From positions 1 to 64,000 of the forward strand of contig NZ_BAFP01000080.1 in assembly GCF_000308455.1 (NCBI RefSeq): a DNA stretch of 64,000 nucleotides, written 5' to 3'. A program made the position numbers and the translations under genes. The notes beneath the pieces were generated by a model. That model did no database searches and was not told the origin of the DNA. It saw only the letters and a list, made by a program, of their open reading frames with translations. Origin of the DNA: Nocardia abscessus NBRC 100374 (GTDB taxonomy: Bacteria; Actinomycetota; Actinomycetes; Mycobacteriales; Mycobacteriaceae). The stretch's first letter is position 1; each line of letters begins with the position of its first letter. Positions 59,901 through 64,000 of the stretch are shown here, one piece after another.

Positions 59901-62900
59901 ACCGCGCAACTCCCGCCGACGGTGGCCGTGGAGCCATCTGCCGATACACAGCCCCAGCCCACGGTGGCCGCCGAGCTAGCCGCCGTAGCGCAACTCCACC
60001 CTGCAGTGGCCGTAGAGCCAGCCGCCGATAGGCAGCTCCATCCTGCGATGGCCGCCGAACCAGCTGCCGGTGCACAGGCGAGACCCGCAGTCGCCGCGGA
60101 ACGCCTCGCCGCGGTGAGCGCATCCCCGCAGCCCGGCAGTGCCCCGGCACTGGAGGCCGAACTCGTCGCCATCGTCGCCGACGGACTCGGCGTGGCACGC
60201 AGCGAGGTTCGCGCGGAATTGCCGCTGTCGGAGTACGGGGTCGATTCCATTCTCGCGGTGAAGATCATCGACCGGATCAACGCTCGCTACGGCTTGGCCC
60301 TGCGCCCCACGGTGGTGTTCGACCATCCGTCGGTGCGGCTGCTCAGCGCCCACATGGCCGAGAAAGGCGCCACGGCGACGAGCGCCGCGTCGGCACGAGT
60401 GCCCGCTCGAACATCCCCCATTACGGGCGCGTCGACGCCCGGCACCCGAACCGTCGCTGCGCAGGCCGCGCGGCCCAGCGAGAGGCCAGCATCAATGGAC
60501 ATCGCCATCATCGGCATGTCCGGGCAATTCCCGGGCGCGGCGAACCTCGAGCAGTTCTGGGGCAATCTCGCCGCCGGGCGCGACACCGTGACCGAGGTAC
60601 CCGTGTCACGCTGGCCGATCGCCGACCACTTCCGGCCGGGACCGGCGACACCGGGCAAGACCTACTCCAAGTGGGGCGGATTCCTCGATGGCGTAGCGGA
60701 GTTCGATCCGGCGTTCTTCGACCTGGTGCCCGCCGAAGCCGACTACATGGACCCGCAGCAGCGGTTGTTCCTCGAACACAGCTGGCTCGCGCTGGAGGAC
60801 GCCGCTATCGACCCGAAGTCGTTGCGGCGCAGTCGCTGCGGCGTGTTCGCCGGGTCACCGGGGTCGGACTACGCCAACCTTCTGCGCAGTCGCGGTACGG
60901 CCGGCTCCCACCACATGTTCACCGGTAACAGCCCGGCCATCCTGCCCGCCCGGGTGGCCTATCACCTTGATCTCACCGGCCCGTGTCTGGGCCTGGACAC
61001 CGCCTGCTCCTCGGCGCTGGTCGCGCTGCACCAGGCCTGCCGCAGCCTCGCCTCGGGCGAGTCGGAACTCGCGCTGGCGGGCGGGGTCGCGGTGTTCGTG
61101 ACGCCCGAGTACCACCTGCTCGCCTCCTCGATGGGCATGCTGTCGCCGCGGGGCCGGTGCGCGAGCTTCGCCGACGACGCCGACGGTTTCGTGATCGCCG
61201 AGGGCGTCGGCGTGGTGGTGCTCAAGCCGCTGGCCGCCGCGCAACGCGACGGCGACCCCATCCACGGTGTGATCCGCGGGATCGGGATCAACCACGACGG
61301 CCGCACCAACGGCATCACCGCGCCGAGCGTGCGGGCGCAGACCGAACTGGAACTCGCGGTGTATCGCGACGGCGGAATCGATCCGTCCACCATCGGCTAT
61401 GTCGAAACGCACGGCACCGGAACACGTTTGGGCGATCCGATCGAGATCGAGGCGCTCACCGCCGCCTTCCGGCGCTACACCGGCGCGGTCGGCACCGTCC
61501 CGGTGGGGTCGGTGAAGTCGAACATCGGACACGCCTCGCACGCCGCGGGCATGGCGAGCCTGTTCAAGGTGCTGCTGGCCATGCGCGCCGGACAGCTGCC
61601 GCCCTCGCTGCACGTCGCGGCGGTGAACCCGCTGCTCGGGTTGGACGAGTCGCCGTTCTTCGTCAACACCGAACTGCGCCCGTGGACCGGTACCCCGCAC
61701 CGCGCCGCGATCAGCTCCTTCGGCTTCAGCGGCACCAACGCGCACCTGGTGGTCGACAGCGCACCTGAGCCGGGTACGGCCCGGCGCGAGGTACCGGGCG
61801 GCCCGCAGTTGGTCGTGCTCTCGGCCCGCAGCGCCACGAGCCTGACCCGGATGGCGCGGTCGCTGCGCAGACATCTGGCCGCGCATCCCGAGCTGGTGCC
61901 CGCGGACATCGCGCGCACGCTGGCGTTCGGGCGCGGCGGATTCGAGCATCGGCTCGCCGTCGTCGGAGATTCGGTGGACGCGATCGCGGCGCGGCTGGCC
62001 GCTTTCGTGGAGGGCGATCGTCCGCCAGGTGTCTTCACCGGAACGATCGACACCGCGACCACGGACCGGGCCGGAGCCATCGCACTGGACGACCCGGTAG
62101 CGGCGGCACGGCAGTGGGTCGAGGGTGGGCACGTCGAATACACGGGCTGGAGTGATCCGGGCGCGCGCCGTATTCATCTGCCCGGCTATGAGTTCGAGCG
62201 AGAAAGGTGCTGGGCACCGGACACGAGTGATGCGCCTTCGTCCACGCACGCAGTTGACGCTGCGCGCTTGCAAGACGGCCCTTCGACACGACGAGAGACT
62301 GCCGAAAACTCGCTGATACCTGCGGCCCCGACGGCGGCTGCGCCCCAGGACGACAACAGGCTCCGCAACGGTGCCGACCACGACGCTCGCGGGCTCGTGA
62401 CGCCTGACGCCGAGCCCGTCTCGTCGGGATCGGCACCGTTGCGGCAGGCCGCCGAGATCTACCTGAAAGGTCTGCTCGCCGAGTACTGCCGACTCGACCC
62501 GCAACGGATCCGCACCCGTATCCCGTTGCAGGACTATGGCATCGACTCGGTGCTGATCAGCAAAATGAACGACCGGCTGGAAACAGATTTCGGTCCGCTC
62601 CCGAGCACGCTGTTCTTCGAGTACCAGACCGTCCGCGACATCGCGGGCTACCTCGCCGACGAGCACGCGCCGCGCTTGACCGTGCTCACCGCCGACGCGA
62701 CCTCCGCGGCACCGTGGCCCGGCAACGCCGCCGTCGCGACCCGCGAGGCACCATCGCCTGGGAACGCCGCCGATGCGACCCACGAGGCGCCGTGGCCCAG
62801 CAACGACGCCGGCGTAACGCCCGCGGCGATCGCTCCCAGCAAGGCCGCCGATACGACGCCCGCCGCCACGTCGCCCAGCGACGCCGCCGACGCGACCGGC

Positions 62901-64000
62901 CACCCCTCCGGGGCAGCGCACACGGTCGCCCTCGATGACACCGGGCGCGAGTCCGCCCTCGGCGACGCGGACGATTCCGACGACATCGCCGTCATCGGCA
63001 TGGCGGGCAAGTTCCCGATGGCGGGAGACGTCGAGGAATTCTGGGCCAACCTGGTCGCGGGCCGCGACTGCATCGTCGAGGTCCCGCCACAACGCTGGGA
63101 TCACCGCGAGTACCTGTCCGAGGACCCCGACGAACCGGGCACCACCTACGCGCGCTGGGGTGGGTTCCTCGATGACGTGGACAAATTCGACGCCCGCTTC
63201 TTCGGCATCACCCCTAAGGACGCCGAGGAGATGGACCCGCAGCAACGACTGTTCCTGGAAACATCGTGGGCGGCATTGGAAGATGCGGGCTACTCGCCGG
63301 ATCGGGTGCGCCGCAGCGCCGCGGCGCGCGGTCTGCCCGATGCCGGAGTGTTCGCCGGGGTGGGTTATGCCGAGTACCAGGCGTTCGTCGGCGTGCCGAT
63401 CTCCGGATATTTCGCGGTGGCGAACCGGGTCTCGTACCACTTCGGCTTCAACGGACCGAGTCTCGCGGTGGACACCGCGTGCTCGGCCTCGCTGACCGCG
63501 CTGCATCTGGCCTGTGCGAGCCTGCGCCGCGGCGAGTCGGCCTACGCGCTGGCCGGCGGGGTGAACGTGTCGATCCACCCGGGCAAGTACCTGCTGCTCG
63601 GTTACGGCCGCTGGGCCTCCACCGACGGCCGCTGCCGGTCGTTCGGTGCGGGCGGCGACGGCTACGTGCCGGGTGAGGGGGTGGTGACCCTCGTGCTCAA
63701 ACCACTGCGGCATGCGCGCGCCGACGGTGACCGCGTCTACGGCGTGATCCGTGGCAGCACCGTCAACCACGGCGGGCGCACCAACGGGTTCACCGTCCCC
63801 AACCCGGTCGCCCAGACCGACCTCATCGGCCGAGCGCTGACCGCGGCCCGCGTGGACGCGGGTGACATCGGCTACGTGGAAGCTCACGGCACCGGCACCG
63901 CGCTGGGCGATCCCATCGAGATCGCGGCGCTGACCAAGGCCTACCGCCGTTCGACGTCCGAGCGCGGCTACTGCGGCATCGGCTCGGCGAAATCCAGTGT
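54294..64000 (+). CDS. trans-AT type polyketide synthase, continues beyond window
   Basis: Open from ATG 54294 to the right edge, at least 3235 residues. Domain order with approximate residues: DH 1-270 (His23, Asp193), ACP (Ser347), KR (TGGFGGIA at 673, Tyr813), KS6 927-1350 (Cys1093), C-methyltransferase about 1530-1860 (VEVGAGTGGST near 1690), ACP (Ser1985), KS7 from 2068 (Cys2238), ACP (Ser2752), KS8 from 2897 (Cys3063, cut by the edge). None of the KS domains is followed by an AT; each has the short linker ending in YPFER or a similar motif. KS6 and KS8 carry NHGG motifs typical of trans-AT synthases. The start overlaps the stop of the first PKS gene, so both are translated together, and the N-terminal DH-ACP-KR completes the split module 5. 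Loading must come from an acyltransferase encoded elsewhere. Confidence 0.95.
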   Translation, partial: MSGIELDSFATTVRAGDPVVRDHRVHGVRILPGVVYLDMILRAAMAAGYRPGDLTIREALFQRPVALDADGAVRIAFRVDRVTGRVAIDVQRLDAAGAPDGPVEPVAECVVVPTDSTGEPPGIDVASFPAAAQARGLAEMYAQSGGRGIEHRDFMRATGHFSRRDDVVTATMGLGSEAAAHLPGFLLHPTFLDASTIVPFVDPHRLGVDDDSAFIPIYFGDVRAWRATPEEVYVRATVHGGHGADLLEADVALYDRDGSPVVRYRLTSKRVRGSADIRRLLAQSGSHASPRPEPRRTANLVPTPDLPSNDPRAVITADLAALVAAELGADPAGIATDVGFYELGLDSGRLLRLTAELEARVGEPLYPTLLFEYQTIEALAGHLADTAGANYRPAAVTPQAHPEIDSTAEPTVFDAGEHPAVPTSEAGTDRRPSDPVAAPGPVVATEDDLVTFGFDWETDTTTHARREPTGLLVFDTADHPYPPSTATTVIRVRPGSEFVSGADTFVIDPADAQHMDLLVAQLTARRLRFDAALYLWPEAVPDDDPQALIERVYLPLRDLVRATAGASEPPVRRVLALTSATPAGESSCALLGGFARTLRLEQPLPLLRAVQRDPATMVGDIVVTELGIDERDPDTEIRYRDGRREVRRPRVHTDSVAGSGDPVLRRGSVVVVTGGFGGIARHLARRLATEYGARLVLVSRRPLDAAAAGLLAELNDLGSEAVHVRADVSVAADAERVAAITHATFGPVDVLYHGAGQLRDGLLSGSGRDDARSVLAPKIYGVGHLIRVLPEARLTVLFSSVSAVLGNPGQADYAAANRYLDAFAEQRDRAGHRTISVDWPLWAEGGMRPPAEQIAALRRAGAGLLPTATGLDLLLSCATLSRAQLAAVWGEPETLRARLQPASPPVSAPAADFGTVNEHHAAASGEEPIAIVGISGRYPDAEDIEEFWRNLRDGHDAVGPVPADRWWLTDVQGSPGAPPMVGGFLRDVAGFDPQFFRIPPVQAPLLDPQERLFLQQAYAALEHAGYHHSDPAVRDRRVGVFVGATWSDYRLLGVAATRDGDPVAVASIPSSIANRTSYTLGLRGPSLTVDTACSASLTALHLARRSLLDGECDAAIVGGVNLLLHEDKFLLLHSLGMMSDSGRCRPFAAAADGYVPGEGVGALYLKPLSAARADGDTIHGLILGSAVNHGGQTSGYSVPHPGAQAEVIGAALRAAGVDPGTIDYLEAHGTGTPLGDPIEIAGLAAAFGRSTGTGRSRALGSTKSNIGHLEAAAGVAGLTRVLLQMRHGRIAPTLHAAQANPAIAFNSVPFRLPRELEDWPRRTVDGVAVARHAGISAFGAGGANAHVVLAEFLDDRARPAATGGPEIFVLSARTPQRLHRYAEIMARHFRTLDPADFTDAVRTLQVGRPALAHRLAVVASAPLEVAEALDQFRTDQLGPVVTGTVDAQARPPLFAAAHGEQDLARQWVAGAEVDWRARGGPRRRIPLPGYPFERTGYWIIAPPRSGFDAAVERFEASVQPTGIVEPGKAELGRYAAMLLFATLAGMGLTAGEWTAQSLDARLGVRPEFDRLRTSCLDILRRHGLVRWQDDRIVVLGPPPGTSGMRADLLARFPETAPYVALLDTCLAAYPRVLRGELSATEVLFPGGDLGLVGSIYRGNAAYDFTNGLLAALVSALAQRHSDTRPLRIVEVGAGTGGSTHAVLEALAASGIAFDYHYTDVSPSFLAHGRRTFGTRENLRFAVLDIETDPVAQGFPANEADLVLCANVLHATRSIDTTLRNVRRLLAPGGILAFTEATADLEVLALTFGLLEGWHAYRDPEARIPHSPLLSEPQWQAAMTAAGFSGVRSWGPGLSADAEPSFRLLAAVSATAQLPPTVAVEPSADTQPQPTVAAELAAVAQLHPAVAVEPAADRQLHPAMAAEPAAGAQARPAVAAERLAAVSASPQPGSAPALEAELVAIVADGLGVARSEVRAELPLSEYGVDSILAVKIIDRINARYGLALRPTVVFDHPSVRLLSAHMAEKGATATSAASARVPARTSPITGASTPGTRTVAAQAARPSERPASMDIAIIGMSGQFPGAANLEQFWGNLAAGRDTVTEVPVSRWPIADHFRPGPATPGKTYSKWGGFLDGVAEFDPAFFDLVPAEADYMDPQQRLFLEHSWLALEDAAIDPKSLRRSRCGVFAGSPGSDYANLLRSRGTAGSHHMFTGNSPAILPARVAYHLDLTGPCLGLDTACSSALVALHQACRSLASGESELALAGGVAVFVTPEYHLLASSMGMLSPRGRCASFADDADGFVIAEGVGVVVLKPLAAAQRDGDPIHGVIRGIGINHDGRTNGITAPSVRAQTELELAVYRDGGIDPSTIGYVETHGTGTRLGDPIEIEALTAAFRRYTGAVGTVPVGSVKSNIGHASHAAGMASLFKVLLAMRAGQLPPSLHVAAVNPLLGLDESPFFVNTELRPWTGTPHRAAISSFGFSGTNAHLVVDSAPEPGTARREVPGGPQLVVLSARSATSLTRMARSLRRHLAAHPELVPADIARTLAFGRGGFEHRLAVVGDSVDAIAARLAAFVEGDRPPGVFTGTIDTATTDRAGAIALDDPVAAARQWVEGGHVEYTGWSDPGARRIHLPGYEFERERCWAPDTSDAPSSTHAVDAARLQDGPSTRRETAENSLIPAAPTAAAPQDDNRLRNGADHDARGLVTPDAEPVSSGSAPLRQAAEIYLKGLLAEYCRLDPQRIRTRIPLQDYGIDSVLISKMNDRLETDFGPLPSTLFFEYQTVRDIAGYLADEHAPRLTVLTADATSAAPWPGNAAVATREAPSPGNAADATHEAPWPSNDAGVTPAAIAPSKAADTTPAATSPSDAADATGHPSGAAHTVALDDTGRESALGDADDSDDIAVIGMAGKFPMAGDVEEFWANLVAGRDCIVEVPPQRWDHREYLSEDPDEPGTTYARWGGFLDDVDKFDARFFGITPKDAEEMDPQQRLFLETSWAALEDAGYSPDRVRRSAAARGLPDAGVFAGVGYAEYQAFVGVPISGYFAVANRVSYHFGFNGPSLAVDTACSASLTALHLACASLRRGESAYALAGGVNVSIHPGKYLLLGYGRWASTDGRCRSFGAGGDGYVPGEGVVTLVLKPLRHARADGDRVYGVIRGSTVNHGGRTNGFTVPNPVAQTDLIGRALTAARVDAGDIGYVEAHGTGTALGDPIEIAALTKAYRRSTSERGYCGIGSAKSS
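57072..60360 (+). other. PKS module 6: KS-cMT-ACP
   Basis: KS6 (DTACSAS, EAHGTGT, SNIGH), a methyltransferase with SAM motif VEVGAGTGGST and a later LLAPGGILAFTEA, then a repetitive Pro/Ala-rich linker and ACP (GVDS). No KR or DH, so an alpha-methyl beta-keto unit is expected. Confidence 0.85.
60495..62670 (+). other. PKS module 7: KS-ACP
   Basis: KS7 (TYSKWGGFLDGV, Cys2238, ETHGTGT, SNIGHASHAAG) and an ACP (YGIDSVLISKMN, then TLFFEYQT) with no processing domain. It would leave a beta-keto group, be modified in trans, or pass the chain on unchanged. Confidence 0.85.
62982..64000 (+). other. PKS module 8: KS, truncated by window edge
   Basis: KS8 with DTACSAS (Cys3063), NHGGRTNGFTVPNP and EAHGTGT. 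The sequence ends just after GIGSAKSS, before the last catalytic His. Confidence 0.9.

Overview
The window is high-GC actinobacterial DNA, most likely from a Nocardia-like member of the Mycobacteriales. The signs are very high third-position GC, WXG100/ESX-type secretion proteins, a mycothiol-type arsenate reductase, a TIGR03086/DinB-fold protein, DUF3140/DUF2945 proteins beside a tRNA gene, and giant modular polyketide synthases. The genus is inferred; no rRNA is present.

Layout. (1) 1-8415: an arsenic island. On the minus strand lie a flavin monooxygenase cut by the left edge and three decayed genes (alpha/beta hydrolase, MFS transporter, PhoX fragment). On the plus strand is a compact operon: arsR, acr3, arsC, a frameshifted second arsC, a third arsC, arsD and arsA. 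ArsR is the likely arsenite-responsive repressor, the ArsC proteins reduce arsenate, ArsD hands arsenite to ArsA, and Acr3 exports it. (2) 8519-15750: a small membrane protein, then a mobile-element graveyard (IS110, two IS5-family tails, one IS701-like copy with its CTAG target duplication) around a small divergon. That divergon is a FAD monooxygenase facing an HTH protein, a phosphohistidine-domain protein and a winged-HTH protein, with two palindromes and a 19-bp triple repeat between them. (3) 15955-23881: pentapeptide-repeat protein, secreted beta-helix protein, TetR regulator, an ECF sigma factor with a SnoaL-like tail overlapping a DinB-fold gene, and a DHA2-type drug exporter. (4) 24546-27367: a WXG100-type toxin/immunity locus. 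(5) 27694-30798: a frameshifted tyrosine recombinase, an AbrB-like protein, tRNA-Leu(GAG) and two stress-type small proteins, probably the edge of an integrated element. (6) 31135-32504: an NADP-dependent imine reductase-like gene divergent from its likely HxlR regulator.

(7) 32659-64000: two overlapping PKS genes fill the right half. The first encodes 7212 residues; the second runs off the right edge after at least 3235 residues. Together they contain eight KS domains but only two AT domains. Modules 1 and 3 are ordinary cis-AT modules with malonyl-type AT motifs. Module 2 has lost its AT while keeping the flanking linkers. From KS4 onward every module is of trans-AT type (KS with NHGG motifs, DH-ACP-KR order, KS-cMT-ACP, KS-ACP, and a module split between the two proteins). 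This is a hybrid cis/trans-AT assembly line, and it is the most notable system here. A free-standing acyltransferase, the remaining modules and a release domain are expected beyond the right edge; none is visible in this window.
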